Assembly: GCA_029906195.1 (NCBI GenBank)
Contig: JARWSJ010000001.1
Location: 248,001-312,000, forward strand
Reading direction: 5' to 3'
From: Chitinophagaceae bacterium 26-R-25
GTDB taxonomy: Bacteria; Bacteroidota; Bacteroidia; Chitinophagales; Chitinophagaceae
DNA length: 64,000 bases
A program made the translations under genes and the position numbers. Numbering within the stretch: position 1 is the first letter of the stretch; each line of letters begins with the position of its first letter. A model generated the notes under the pieces. That model had not been told where the DNA came from. It saw only the letters and a program-made list of their open reading frames with translations, and did not search any database. This document shows positions 1 through 8,694 of this stretch, piece by piece.

Positions 1-225
1 ATTCAGTGTCATTATGGATAGTCTATAAGGTTGTGTGAATTTACAGATAAATTTTAGAAAAAATACCATGTCCTGTACTATCTTGGATGACTATGCGAAA
101 TTATAGATTGTCGTCATGTAATAGAAAAAGAAAACGAACCTCCCAGGTATAGTAATCATTGGCAAACAAAATAGTCGCAAAAAATGCCATGGCCATTGAA
201 CGGGGACCCTGGTGGAATGATTGCA

Positions 226-254
226 TAAAAAAGGGGAATTATATTTCCCCTTCG
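226..254 (-). terminator. Intrinsic terminator of the radC-like gene
   Basis: An 8-bp inverted repeat (AAGGGGAA / TTCCCCTT) with a 6-base loop is followed, read on the minus strand, by a run of T. It overlaps the stop codon of the radC-like gene, as intrinsic terminators sometimes do. Seen directly; function inferred. Confidence 0.6.
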
Positions 255-709
255 TCTGCAAATGAATAATAGGTTTCAGGCGTTATGATCAGGTGGTCAA
301 GTATCCTGATATCCAAAAAACTCCCCGCTTCTTTTAGTTTCAGCGTTATCCGTTTGTCTGCCTCGCTGGGTCTCACGCTTGCGCTCGGGTGGTTGTGCGC
401 GACGATTGCCTGGGTGGCACCTGCTTTCAGCAATAGGCCGAAGATTAATCTTGGATCCACTGTTGCCTGGTCAATAGCACCACTTGACAATTCACAGATA
501 CCCAAGACACGGTTTCCTTTATTCAAGGGCATTACTTTGAATTGTTCCACCAGTTCAATTTTATCCATGTTCCAGGATGCCAGGAACAGTTTGTGTGCAT
601 CCACTGAACATTTTATTTGTGGTCTTTCGGATGCCTTGATCTTTGCTTTGTAGATAATTTCCAATTCTGATACTTGCATCCAGCCTGTTGTTTCTACTGT
701 GTTTTCCAT
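239..709 (-). CDS. RadC-like JAB-domain protein
   Basis: A 156-residue protein of the short RadC/YkfG type that Bacteroidota mobile elements often carry. The JAB (Mov34/MPN) metal-binding signature is visible near residues 100-120: AHNHPSA followed by a PSEAD stretch, giving the two His, a Ser and an Asp of the zinc site. It lacks the N-terminal helix-hairpin-helix region of chromosomal RadC, which is normal for element-borne versions. The biochemical role of this family is not settled; DNA repair is only its historical label. A second, truncated copy with nearly the same N-terminus lies at 15647-15901. A terminator overlaps its end. Confidence 0.85.
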   Translation of the reverse strand: MENTVETTGWMQVSELEIIYKAKIKASERPQIKCSVDAHKLFLASWNMDKIELVEQFKVMPLNKGNRVLGICELSSGAIDQATVDPRLIFGLLLKAGATQAIVAHNHPSASVRPSEADKRITLKLKEAGSFLDIRILDHLIITPETYYSFADEGEI

Positions 710-1343
710 AATTCAATTTTTTTTTTGATGAATAAATTATGGAACCCTTACTGGCGGTTATTTGCATTGGCGCAAGGAGGAACGAAATAAAGGAAAGCCT
801 TGTGCGATGGCACGTTGTGTTTATGTCGTAGTTCCTTGCCAGCCTATTGCAAATAGGCGCCTAACTTTTGGAATAATTGATGCATAAAAAAAACTAATCA
901 GCGTAATCATCATACGAAAGGATCTTAGTTTGTCAGACTCATCAAAACTGATAGCGAACGTGCACTTGGAAAATTATCAACATATTTTTCGAAAACTCCC
1001 GAAGCCTATCATTGATCACCACCTTTTAATGCGAAGTTCAGTGTAGCAAGAAACCAAAAAGGCCATGTTGCTTCGTTTAAGTGACAATCAATTTTATAAA
1101 ATTAGCGGTACAAGTATTAATCTGGACCTGGCGGTGCGTGATTATTGTGCGTCATAGATCGACGAAAAAACACATCCTTCAATTCAGATTCTGAATATTG
1201 ATGAAGCAAGTCAAAAATCAACTACTGGTTAGTGTTAGTTCACGGTCTGAAATCGAATTGACTTTGATTAAAGAGAATGAGCCAGGGCGATCACTCCATG
1301 ATTTTATATTAGTTACAGTAACGATTCGCCGAAGGTTAAGCGT
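710..1343. other. Intergenic, probably decayed DNA
   Basis: No convincing gene is seen here. There is a small hairpin (GCCTATT / AATAGGC) near 842-858. A short open stretch around 1060-1130 on the plus strand resembles nothing I recognise. The adjacent dinB remnant suggests this is scar tissue from lost genes. Confidence 0.4.
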
Positions 1344-1472
1344 CATGGAGGTAAACAGCCTTGATTGCCTGGAATAGCAATCCATGTCACCCCGACGTAC
1401 AATGGCATCAGGACATAGGCTGAGCGTTTCCTTCATCAGCATCGCACTGTGCACGCCAATGGCCCTTGCTTC
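1344..1472 (-). pseudogene. DNA polymerase IV / UmuC-family remnant
   Basis: About 43 codons read EARAIGVHSAM, then LCPDAIVRRGDMDCYS and SR. This matches the Y-family polymerase palm segment, where EARAFGVRSAMP is followed by an LCP...GD...YS motif. A stop codon lies directly in front of EARAIG, and the match ends shortly after the QSR residues, so both the N-terminal catalytic part and the rest of the roughly 350-residue enzyme are missing. It is a decayed dinB/dinP-like gene. Family assignment is from remembered motifs; decay is seen directly. Confidence 0.6.
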
Positions 1473-1492
1473 TTATCAATGATTACCTGGTT

Positions 1493-2437
1493 TTAGAAGA
1501 TTTTTTTAAACTCAGTGAATTTTTTGAAATAGTTAAGTACGTAATCTGTTTCTGCTTTGAATTCCTGTATTAACGGAGGTGGTACGGGAAAAGATGAAAT
1601 TTTTTTCTTATCCGTATAGATAGAAAAATAGCCGTCAATGTCATTCCAATAGAACCTGAAGTTTCTGCCGTTTTGTAATTGATTAATTTCTGTTTTGAAC
1701 TTATAGTTCAATTTTTGAAGTTGTTGTTTGGGGTGCTTGAATTTCAGCTGTACTCTATTAATCTGCCATTCTGTTTTTTCATCTTTGTTATGAAAGATGT
1801 CTACGTCAAATAGAACGTCGACGTTTTCCAGGTAATTGTGACAGGCAATAGATTCGTTGTCATAGATATCTGGAGCAATCTCGAATATCTTATTCTCATA
1901 TAGCGTATTGATCTTTTTGACAACTTCTTCCATTCGGATTTTTACATCTTTCAAGAATAGATAATTAAATCCTTCCTTGGTAATCTTGTTGCTTCTTTGT
2001 ATGATTGTTGAGGCTTTAACGATCATTTTCACTTCATCGATGGCATCATCATAAGCGTCTGTTTCTTCAAATAAATCTTCTTCCTTTGATATCAGTATGC
2101 CCATTTCCCGGTTGTTTTTCGAGCTGTGCTGTAAAAGATTCAATGAAGAAATTATCATATTATCTTCATTAAAATAGCATTTTGCATGAACGGTATTGTG
2201 TTGAAGAATTGTCAGGTTGGAAATTTGATTTAATGACGACAGTATTTCGCTGGAAAGAATATTTTCCCGGCAAATGAGTAAGACCTCGACATTTCGTTCT
2301 TTCAGCTTGGCAAATGTTTTTATAATGGGGTCTTTGATATCAATGAAAGGAGTTATTATTACCAATTCCCTTTCGGCTTTATTTATTATGTTCTTAAATT
2401 CAGCAATTATTCCTTCGGTGTTTAGGAAGACAGCCAT
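1493..2437 (-). CDS. Phospholipase D-like (HKD) nuclease domain protein
   Basis: A 314-residue protein with a single HKD-type active site near residues 105-125: HAK, then a Glu-Asp pair where the family usually has Asp, then ISSLNL, as in Nuc/BfiI-like phosphodiesterases. The N-terminal part shows the usual alternation of strands and helices (LVIITPFI, VEVLLIC). One HKD copy implies an active dimer if it works like other single-motif members. It starts 13 bases after the lipoprotein gene at 2451-2810, so it is the last gene of a six-gene operon that begins with an HNH nuclease. The C-terminal 150 residues are not recognised. Substrate (DNA, RNA or lipid) cannot be told from the sequence; nuclease is the likelier guess. 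Confidence 0.7.
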   Translation of the reverse strand: MAVFLNTEGIIAEFKNIINKAERELVIITPFIDIKDPIIKTFAKLKERNVEVLLICRENILSSEILSSLNQISNLTILQHNTVHAKCYFNEDNMIISSLNLLQHSSKNNREMGILISKEEDLFEETDAYDDAIDEVKMIVKASTIIQRSNKITKEGFNYLFLKDVKIRMEEVVKKINTLYENKIFEIAPDIYDNESIACHNYLENVDVLFDVDIFHNKDEKTEWQINRVQLKFKHPKQQLQKLNYKFKTEINQLQNGRNFRFYWNDIDGYFSIYTDKKKISSFPVPPPLIQEFKAETDYVLNYFKKFTEFKKIF

Positions 2438-2450
2438 CGTTTTTTTTGTT

Positions 2451-2810
2451 TTACAAGTGAAGTAGATAGTTACCCTTTATATTTTGATTATAGTATTTAC
2501 CAAATGATTCTGCCGCTTTAAAATCTCGCCAAATATCGATTGGCATATCCTGGTGGATATATTTTTGCTTTCCCATCTCAATTATGAAAAATCCTCTGTG
2601 ATGGTCACAACTATAAAAATGGGCGGCTTTAATAAAACTACTTTTACCTGTGTTTATCGAGTCCGTAAATACAAAATGACTGCTGGTGACCATTCTTTTT
2701 GCCTGCTCATATGAGTTGAATTTACCGGGATTATTACTGCAATCTTGTGCAGAACAACTGTGAACGGTAATGCAAAAAAATATCAACAATAATGGTTTAA
2801 TTGTCTTCAT
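2451..2810 (-). CDS. Small exported (lipo)protein, unknown
   Basis: The start at MKTIKPLLL is chosen because it gives a clean signal sequence ending at VHSC, a possible lipobox, with AQ next. The open frame continues 26 codons upstream inside the previous gene, but that part is not signal-like. The mature protein is about 100 residues with three further Cys residues (CSNN, YSCDHH). It overlaps the end of the coiled-coil gene by 14 bases, so translation is probably coupled. No family is recognised. It is probably envelope-located. Confidence 0.6.
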   Translation of the reverse strand: MKTIKPLLLIFFCITVHSCSAQDCSNNPGKFNSYEQAKRMVTSSHFVFTDSINTGKSSFIKAAHFYSCDHHRGFFIIEMGKQKYIHQDMPIDIWRDFKAAESFGKYYNQNIKGNYLLHL

Positions 2811-3144
2811 TGTTTTGATGCATTTCATCCACTTCATCGCCGAGATCTTTGACTTTTTGTTCCAAATCCCACTTGTCATGATATTCATATTCCAATTGGC
2901 CTTTTAACTCATCAACATCTCCCTGCGTCTGTTCAATGGATTGTTGCAAATTCTCCTTACTTTCCTCCAATTCATCGACCCGGTTTTGCAGTGTTGTTTT
3001 TTCAAATTCCAAATTATCTATTTCATGGTTGAGATAAACGATTTTAGATTTGAGTTTATTTTTCTGCTCCTGCTGCGCCAAATTTAGAACAGCAGATGTG
3101 ACGAGTGCAACGACTGTCGCTGTGACAACTACTTTGTTTTTCAT
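2797..3144 (-). CDS. Membrane-anchored coiled-coil protein
   Basis: A 115-residue protein. Residues 4-22 form one hydrophobic segment (signal anchor), and nearly everything from residue 28 on is charged heptad-like helix (for example LEFEKTTLQNRVDELEESK), typical of a long parallel coiled coil. Its start codon overlaps the stop of the preceding gene (TAATG), and its end overlaps the next start, so it is embedded in the operon. It may act as a membrane tether or spacer for its partners; this is inference. Confidence 0.65.
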   Translation of the reverse strand: MKNKVVVTATVVALVTSAVLNLAQQEQKNKLKSKIVYLNHEIDNLEFEKTTLQNRVDELEESKENLQQSIEQTQGDVDELKGQLEYEYHDKWDLEQKVKDLGDEVDEMHQNNEDN

Positions 3145-3563
3145 TAATTGAATATTTTTTCATACCAGCTACTGACATCATCTCGAATCAAGTCGTAGTA
3201 CTTGTAAATAATTGACGCGAGCTTGAAGTCCGCTCGTTGGCTTTTGTAATCGTTGACTGTAAAGTATCCGTAAAATGTTCCATTCCCGTCGACAATCACG
3301 GGTGGATAACTAGCATATGTGTTAAATGGCGACAGGTTGCTAAATTGGCTTCCGTAATCACTGTAACTATTCCAAATTGATTTGTTACTGTATTTTGAAC
3401 CGTAGGTGCCATATTGATTCCAAATAGAGTTAGTGTTAAAGTTGTTGCAGTTTAGACATCCCAGGTAAACGTCATGGTTTTTTCCCCCATAAATCTGTAA
3501 TGCATTTTGACTGAAGGATACACTGGAAAACAGGCTTAGTGCAAGGATGAAGAGTATTCGCAT
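3144..3563 (-). CDS. Exported protein with SIWN-Y-YGS repeats
   Basis: A 139-residue protein with a Sec signal peptide (LFILALSLFSSVSFSQ). The mature N-terminus reads IYGGKNHDVYLGCLNC, with a CxxC pair, followed by three short repeats of the form SIWNxYxxYGSxxSN at about residues 45-80, then PPVIVDGNGTFYGYFTVN. Proteins with this repeat pattern occur scattered in many bacteria, but I know of no assigned function. It is the third gene of the HNH/PLD operon and coupled to the next gene by TAATG. Confidence 0.6.
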   Translation of the reverse strand: MRILFILALSLFSSVSFSQNALQIYGGKNHDVYLGCLNCNNFNTNSIWNQYGTYGSKYSNKSIWNSYSDYGSQFSNLSPFNTYASYPPVIVDGNGTFYGYFTVNDYKSQRADFKLASIIYKYYDLIRDDVSSWYEKIFN

Positions 3564-3602
3564 CTTATATTTTTTGAATTGGAATTGAATGCCGATGGGC
3601 CA

Positions 3603-4196
3603 CTATTGTAGCTTGCTTTCGAATTGTTTTTTTGATTGTTTAAAGGCCGACTCATCCCAGTTGCTATCGAAGCCATTCCAAAAAAGCCGGATGAGGAATC
3701 GATTTGCTGTCTTGCAAATCAATACATCTATATTGTCATAGCTGAAATAGATGTTGTTATTGTCGTAGTCGTCTGTTAGAAATCGATCGTTGTCGTTCAT
3801 CGCGTTTTGAATGATATTAAGAAAAGCGGTTGCTTTTTCTTTTTCTAAATTCTTGTAGGCATACCCTTGCGAGACACTTCCATCGCTGTTGCAATAGCTG
3901 CCATAAAACCCAAGTACCAGGCCTTCCTGTTTTGTTCGATCACATTTATACAGCAAGGTTGTCAGTTCTCCTGAGGTTGCTGCCGCCAGTGGAATTACTT
4001 CAAATTGGATCAATTCGTTTTCACTCGACAAACCAAATACATTTGTAAAGAGAAAACGTTTCGAGTTAAAAAGTGCAATGTTTTTGCTGTACTCTTTTGC
4101 ATCCCGATAGAATTTACCAGCACTACCACTCGCCACCTGTGCCGATGCTGCAAAGGACAATAGAATGACTGTACATGCAATTGCGATTCTTTTCAT
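3603..4196 (-). CDS. Exported protein of unknown function
   Basis: The start at MKRIAIACTVILLSFAASAQ gives a standard signal peptide; the 23 extra codons upstream would place a charged stretch in front of it and run into the HNH gene. The mature protein is about 175 residues, mixed alpha/beta, with two Cys residues around the sequence CKTANRFLIRLFWNG. It is not recognised. It is 23 bases after the HNH gene and about 40 bases before the next gene of the same operon. Confidence 0.6.
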   Translation of the reverse strand: MKRIAIACTVILLSFAASAQVASGSAGKFYRDAKEYSKNIALFNSKRFLFTNVFGLSSENELIQFEVIPLAAATSGELTTLLYKCDRTKQEGLVLGFYGSYCNSDGSVSQGYAYKNLEKEKATAFLNIIQNAMNDNDRFLTDDYDNNNIYFSYDNIDVLICKTANRFLIRLFWNGFDSNWDESAFKQSKKQFESKLQ

Positions 4197-4219
4197 TTTA
4201 AATATTTGTCGGATAATTT

Positions 4220-4537
4220 TTACGATGGCAGGTCGCCGTTTTGTTGATGTTGATCCCGGTGGCAACGTTTACATACTGAAACAAGCCATTCAATGGGTTC
4301 TTTCCCGATGTTTAACCTTGCATATTTTAAATGGTGTACTTGCGTGGCATGGCCACCGCAATACACACAAGTCCAGTTGTCCCGTTTGAGCACCACATAG
4401 CGTTTGCGTTGCCAGGCATCAGACTTAAGGTATACATTCCTGTAATAGTCGCGACGATACTTGCGTTTGACTTCAAAGCGCCATCGCCCAACGACTGCGA
4501 CAAGCGCAGTAATGATTAATAGCATGAGTATTTCCAT
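4220..4537 (-). CDS. Membrane-anchored HNH endonuclease-like protein
   Basis: A 105-residue protein with one N-terminal transmembrane segment (LMLLIITALVAVVG), then a basic linker and an HNH domain. The domain is seen as CVYCGG, QVHHLKY and CKRCHRDQH, which gives two CxxC zinc pairs and the His-His/Asn-His core. The spacing is that of small HNH (McrA-like) nucleases. It is the first gene of a minus-strand run of six. The basic residues after the segment suggest the nuclease domain stays in the cytoplasm at the membrane. A membrane-tethered HNH beside exported proteins and a PLD-type enzyme is unusual. Confidence 0.75.
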   Translation of the reverse strand: MEILMLLIITALVAVVGRWRFEVKRKYRRDYYRNVYLKSDAWQRKRYVVLKRDNWTCVYCGGHATQVHHLKYARLNIGKEPIEWLVSVCKRCHRDQHQQNGDLPS

Positions 4538-5169
4538 TTTGTTGGATTTACAGCCCCAGTGCTCATAAAGATGCGACGCTATCTATAATGGTTGCCCGGA
4601 GAGGGTCAGAGCGGTCAAATATGGCTTATACGGTTGGTTTATTAATCTTATTCAAGTACTTACATTCTATGTAAATAGAGAACATAGCCTCCCGTTGACC
4701 TATTTCCGATCAATAACGATTCAGCTAATTAGACACAATAGCTATAATAAGAGGAAAAAAGTAGATTGGTTTCACGTTTTTATTTATTGAACATAAATTA
4801 AAGCGAACGCAGTTAATACAATACTACCATATCAAATTTTTGTTGATGGAGGATTTTTAGTTTCCGGTTCTATATTGTAGCATTTGGTAATGATTCTTAA
4901 ATTGTATTTAACTGAACTGTTTGTCAATTGTTATTCTGAAAAATATGCAAGGTTGGGGTAAGATAAAGATCTGCGTGAGGCATGCTAATTAATAATATCA
5001 AACAGCTAAATTTCGGTTATTGGCTGACGTGACAGCATATCACGACTTATTATTGCTACAGGCCAATTCGACGCGCTGGAAGTACTACGGGACCCGGTAG
5101 ATTAAGTACACAGGCATTTTCAACCAGCCTGGGAGTAAGTTTCGGTCCGTTTAAACATTGATTTTGAAT
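4538..5169. other. Intergenic region
   Basis: About 630 A+T-rich bases between divergent genes. It should contain the promoters of the HNH operon (minus strand) and of the gene at 5170. I see no convincing gene, repeat or RNA here. Confidence 0.4.
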
Positions 5170-5832
5170 ATGAGTACTTTTTTAAAATGCCTTTTTTGCT
5201 GTATATTGATATTGAAATTTTCTTTTTCCGGAGGTCAGGATAAAGGCCAGTCCTGTGTCGACGCATCACTCGGCTATAGAATCTATAACATAGCTCTTTC
5301 CTTCAAATATGACTTGAATAAGGTTTTTTCATTGGACGGCGACTTTATTCGTGCCAAATACCAGCCTTATGGTGTAGGAATAGGAGATGTGTTTTATCAT
5401 CCTGCAGATATCAAATTTAAGCCATTTGTTGAGGCCTATTTTTCAAGATTGTTTCAGGGGTACAATAGCTTCGGCGAAAGCAATGATGGGGTTTATACTG
5501 AAATAGAAATTGATCCGAGAACGTATTTGGTCCCGATGATTGGTGTTAGGTATAACAAACTGGAAAAGGGCACCAACAATGTTATTGGTGTATTTAAAAT
5601 TGGGTATAAAATTAATTTACCTGCACCTGCTAATGTTTATTATGTATCAGGTCCTGCTGATCAGGGAAGTGTTGACAAGATTAATAAATACTTAGAGAAT
5701 TGTATTGCGTTGAATTTGGGTGTGGTTGTTAACATCTCAAAAAAAATAAATGAAGTCATTAATACAATGCACTCTAGATCTTCCGTAATCTTTCCACCTT
5801 CACGTTGTAAACTTTTGCTATATATGGTATAA
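5170..5832 (+). CDS. Exported protein, possible outer-membrane beta-barrel
   Basis: The ATG at 5170 is preferred over the TTG four codons earlier; it gives the signal peptide STFLKCLFCCILILKFSFSGG. The mature part (about 195 residues) alternates short hydrophobic strands ending in aromatic residues (YRIYNIALSFKYDL, VFKIGYKINLPAP, ALNLGVVVNISKK), as in small outer-membrane barrels. The last 25 residues (from NTMHSRSS) look unlike the rest and may be read-through after a disrupted end. No specific family is recognised. Confidence 0.5.
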   Translation: MSTFLKCLFCCILILKFSFSGGQDKGQSCVDASLGYRIYNIALSFKYDLNKVFSLDGDFIRAKYQPYGVGIGDVFYHPADIKFKPFVEAYFSRLFQGYNSFGESNDGVYTEIEIDPRTYLVPMIGVRYNKLEKGTNNVIGVFKIGYKINLPAPANVYYVSGPADQGSVDKINKYLENCIALNLGVVVNISKKINEVINTMHSRSSVIFPPSRCKLLLYMV

Positions 5833-6053
5833 ATCAAGAGTTTGAGAGAATCGACGAATAAAACACCTTTACATAATATGTTGTGTGTTGGTTAATCGAA
5901 ATTTTGGTGTTTTTTATTTTTTTCGTTTAATCAGGATTGAAGCGAAGTAGCGGTAATGCCAATAAACACTTATTTAATTTTTTTCTATTCAACTGTTTTC
6001 CCTAATAATTCAAAGGCTGAAATCCATTTATTTACTTTATTGAAAAGGCTTAT

Positions 6054-6248
6054 GTGGATGCCAGATACAATAATAATTATGTTATAACCGAAGATGAGTT
6101 AACTACTTTGATTGAAAGAGTAATAAAGTTGCATGAAATAGCTGAAAGGATATGCAAAATTAAAATAGCATCTATCGTGTGTGCCACCCCAGTCCAAAGC
6201 TCCAAAATAGTAACGGTTAAGTATCATCGATGGCGCCATAAGAACTAA
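6054..6248 (+). CDS. Possible small protein or gene remnant
   Basis: A 64-codon frame with a GTG start. The first half (YVITEDELTTLIERVIKLHE) resembles the amphipathic N-terminal helix of helix-turn-helix/excisionase-type proteins of Bacteroidota elements, but no DNA-binding domain follows. The remaining flanks of this 474-base gap (5833-6306) hold nothing else I can support. It could equally be chance. Confidence 0.2.
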   Translation: MDARYNNNYVITEDELTTLIERVIKLHEIAERICKIKIASIVCATPVQSSKIVTVKYHRWRHKN

Positions 6249-6306
6249 AATACAAAACGCAGGAACGTTGTACATTTGTGCGGCGTGATAAACTTACTTC
6301 TCTTTC

Positions 6307-7563
6307 TTATGTCTGACCGTTTCTAATGTTATCACGAATGTATCCAAAATAGGGATCATTGCCATCCATCGGAGTCCGGTTTGGGACAACAACTGTTTTG
6401 GTTCCAGCAAACCATTGATCAACAATGGCTGCCTGCGCCTCCAAATTAAAATTGCCCCAGGCTGGTCCGGGAGGGCCGTATACATAGACACTTTGGCCAA
6501 CTATATTGTTTGCTTGATTGACAATACTCGCACAGACGGTGCCCGGCAAGAATGTGTTATGTTTAATCTGCCATACATGGACCAACTCGTGTATTAATAC
6601 TTGCCCATGAGTAGGATAGGAGTCACTATGGTATTGGAGCGGCTCATAGAACGCATTTCCCAGGTTTACATAAATTTTCTCATCGGCACCAGGTATGGTA
6701 AAAGCGCGTCCTCCCAGACCCGATAAGTTGGTCAAGACAATCTGATTGGCTGGAGGCAAAGACCCTCCAAAAATCCGTGCTGCAAATGCTGATTCCTGAG
6801 GGGAGAGTTCCCTTTGCCGGATCATCGCATTTGTGACACTACCAACTGCCGCTCCGGCAACAATCGCCATAACTATGGACCCGCCTGCCACGAAAACAAC
6901 TACTCCTGCGATAACGCCGAAAGGACCGTCGAGGCCCAAACCTCGCAAAAGCTGGCTCGCTTCTGTTCCCAGTCCAATAACAACGCCAAGGGCACCTCCA
7001 ACACTAATGGCCGCTACATCGAGTACCGCTTTGGCGACATCTTGAACAAAACCGGATAAACCGGTAGCCGAATATTCTTTTGTGATCCACAACTGACCTT
7101 TCTTAATCTCCAACCAGTTTGCCCGAATTAAAGGGTTTATGCCACTCTCTTGATGGTTACTGTCTCTATTAGGAGCATGAGTCAGGGATGTAGATTCTGT
7201 ACCTTCTACATGTCCGTTATATTGTGATACAAATACTAATCCACCAGAAGTGGTAAATATTGCCCGGACTTGAAAATCATAATCGGGAATCCCGCTATCA
7301 TGTATATGAAATTGAATATCGAACTTACCATTGCTTCGCAGGGTCAGGTCAACAGAACCACCAAGGGCCGTGCCCGTAGGAGTAACGAGATTTCCGTGAA
7401 AGGTTTGTTCCTCAAATTCAATCATGGCGATTAAATCCGTAAATGTAACGGGAGGGTTTAACCCAACACGTTGAGCTAATTTTCGGGCACTAATAGGCGA
7501 ATCTGGCACAGGTGGTATTCTCGACAACCCTTCGCGAATTGCCGCTTCTCTGAAACTTTTCAT
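6307..7563 (-). CDS. HELVH zinc-site protein with a hydrophobic hairpin
   Basis: A 418-residue protein; the ATG at 7563 is chosen over a GTG three codons upstream. The N-terminal half (residues 1-170) has no signal peptide. Residues about 180-255 are glycine-rich and hydrophobic (GGALGVVIGLG, GVIAGVVVFVAGG, IVMAIVAGAAVG) and would form two or three membrane passes. The C-terminal part carries LIHELVHVWQ near residue 330, an HExxH metallopeptidase-like site related in style to the HELAHVVQ motif of DUF4157 proteins, with the context YPTHGQVLIHE. Such domains often accompany toxins or injected effectors, so a pore or protease effector is possible, but not shown. Confidence 0.55.
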   Translation of the reverse strand: MKSFREAAIREGLSRIPPVPDSPISARKLAQRVGLNPPVTFTDLIAMIEFEEQTFHGNLVTPTGTALGGSVDLTLRSNGKFDIQFHIHDSGIPDYDFQVRAIFTTSGGLVFVSQYNGHVEGTESTSLTHAPNRDSNHQESGINPLIRANWLEIKKGQLWITKEYSATGLSGFVQDVAKAVLDVAAISVGGALGVVIGLGTEASQLLRGLGLDGPFGVIAGVVVFVAGGSIVMAIVAGAAVGSVTNAMIRQRELSPQESAFAARIFGGSLPPANQIVLTNLSGLGGRAFTIPGADEKIYVNLGNAFYEPLQYHSDSYPTHGQVLIHELVHVWQIKHNTFLPGTVCASIVNQANNIVGQSVYVYGPPGPAWGNFNLEAQAAIVDQWFAGTKTVVVPNRTPMDGNDPYFGYIRDNIRNGQT

Positions 7564-7599
7564 AACACCCACATTTGAATTACAAAATAGATATATTTA

Positions 7600-8694
7600 T
7601 TATTGTAAGGCAATTAAAATAGGAATTAATCCCTGCCCTTCTTTAAGCGGACAAAGAGCTTTCCCTATAACTGCTCCAAATGCTTTAAGAGAATCCATTG
7701 CCTTCATCGCATGGCCTGGTGTATCGGAAGTGGTTAATAAATCGCCTGCTTCAATCGGCGAATAGCTGGCATCTACTTTGCAAAAAACTTTCCCAAGAAG
7801 CGCAATTGGTTTTCTATTTCGCTCTGATTGACGTTTGTCAAGAATGATTCCAGGTTTATAGTTCCCCGCACCTGAAATGACGCCTGTTACCCGTTTATCA
7901 TATGCGCGTTGACTTTTATGTAATACGCCTCCTTCTGCGCTAAGTACCATAACAGTGCCTGGTTCTATCGATTCATCATTTGCTATGTCAAAGTCTTCAG
8001 CGCAATCTGCATTTGGAAGTTTAATATCTATTCCAACGGCAAGCTCGCCACTAATCCAAACGTTGCCTTCAAAAAAACCTGCATGTCCCTGGATTCCTTC
8101 CTTTTTACCATAAACAGCAAATCCCAATCCGTTTGAGTTTTTATTAATTGCGGCTATAACTCCTCCGGTTGTAGCCGACTCAGCATGGATTGCCTCATTG
8201 CTGGCGCTGTAAGCTTCAAGGCCTACGCCATCCTTGCTTATTGCCTTCACACCTGTGCCGGCCCCTTTGTGTTCACCCCAAACGCCTGCTGGTCCGTTGT
8301 CAATTCCTGCTGTTTCCCCATAAACACCTATCCACTTTGTACTCTTTCCGATAATTCCAGGTCCAGGGTCCCCTTCGCCCATTACCCCAGCACCTCCAGT
8401 CTCGCTTTCACTCTTTCCATAGAGCCCCATCCATTTTTTACTTTCTCCCATTACACCCGTTCCACCATCGGCATGATGGCCATACACACCAACACCCCCC
8501 GTTGTACTTTTACTTAAACCAACGACACCGTGCCAGGTTCCGCCTATTCCCCAAACCCCAGTAGAATCGCCCTCTCCCTTAACGCCGACTGCATCACCAT
8601 TACCTACACCCAGAATTCCGATGGCTTTTTCCCCTGAAGCTGTACCTGTAATTGCAACACTGTTTTGCCCATTACTTGTTTCTTTAATAGCCAT
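7600..8694 (-). CDS. Glycine-repeat, tail-fibre-like surface protein
   Basis: A 364-residue protein without signal peptide. Residues about 20-190 are imperfect repeats built on GVxGxGxSTGVWG / GVYGxxxxGGTGVMGE, expected to form a trimeric beta-helix like phage tail fibres. The C-terminal 150 residues (NADCAEDFDIAN, GTVMVLSAEGG, VTGVISGAGNY, LLGKVFCKVDAS, AGDLLTTSDTPGHAMKA) resemble the conserved cap domain found behind such repeats in many environmental bacteria. It lies 36 bases downstream of nothing but 257 bases after the oxidase gene, and just upstream of the HELVH gene on the same strand. Role inferred: adhesion or a structural fibre. Confidence 0.6.
   Translation of the reverse strand: MAIKETSNGQNSVAITGTASGEKAIGILGVGNGDAVGVKGEGDSTGVWGIGGTWHGVVGLSKSTTGGVGVYGHHADGGTGVMGESKKWMGLYGKSESETGGAGVMGEGDPGPGIIGKSTKWIGVYGETAGIDNGPAGVWGEHKGAGTGVKAISKDGVGLEAYSASNEAIHAESATTGGVIAAINKNSNGLGFAVYGKKEGIQGHAGFFEGNVWISGELAVGIDIKLPNADCAEDFDIANDESIEPGTVMVLSAEGGVLHKSQRAYDKRVTGVISGAGNYKPGIILDKRQSERNRKPIALLGKVFCKVDASYSPIEAGDLLTTSDTPGHAMKAMDSLKAFGAVIGKALCPLKEGQGLIPILIALQ

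Noticed and set aside
5158-5169. TTG start for the exported protein
   Set aside because: The ATG at 5170 gives a normal signal peptide and is the better start.
7600-8694. Repeated glycine-rich DNA that could look like a CRISPR or VNTR array
   Set aside because: The repeats are imperfect at DNA level, in frame, and explained by the fibre-like protein.
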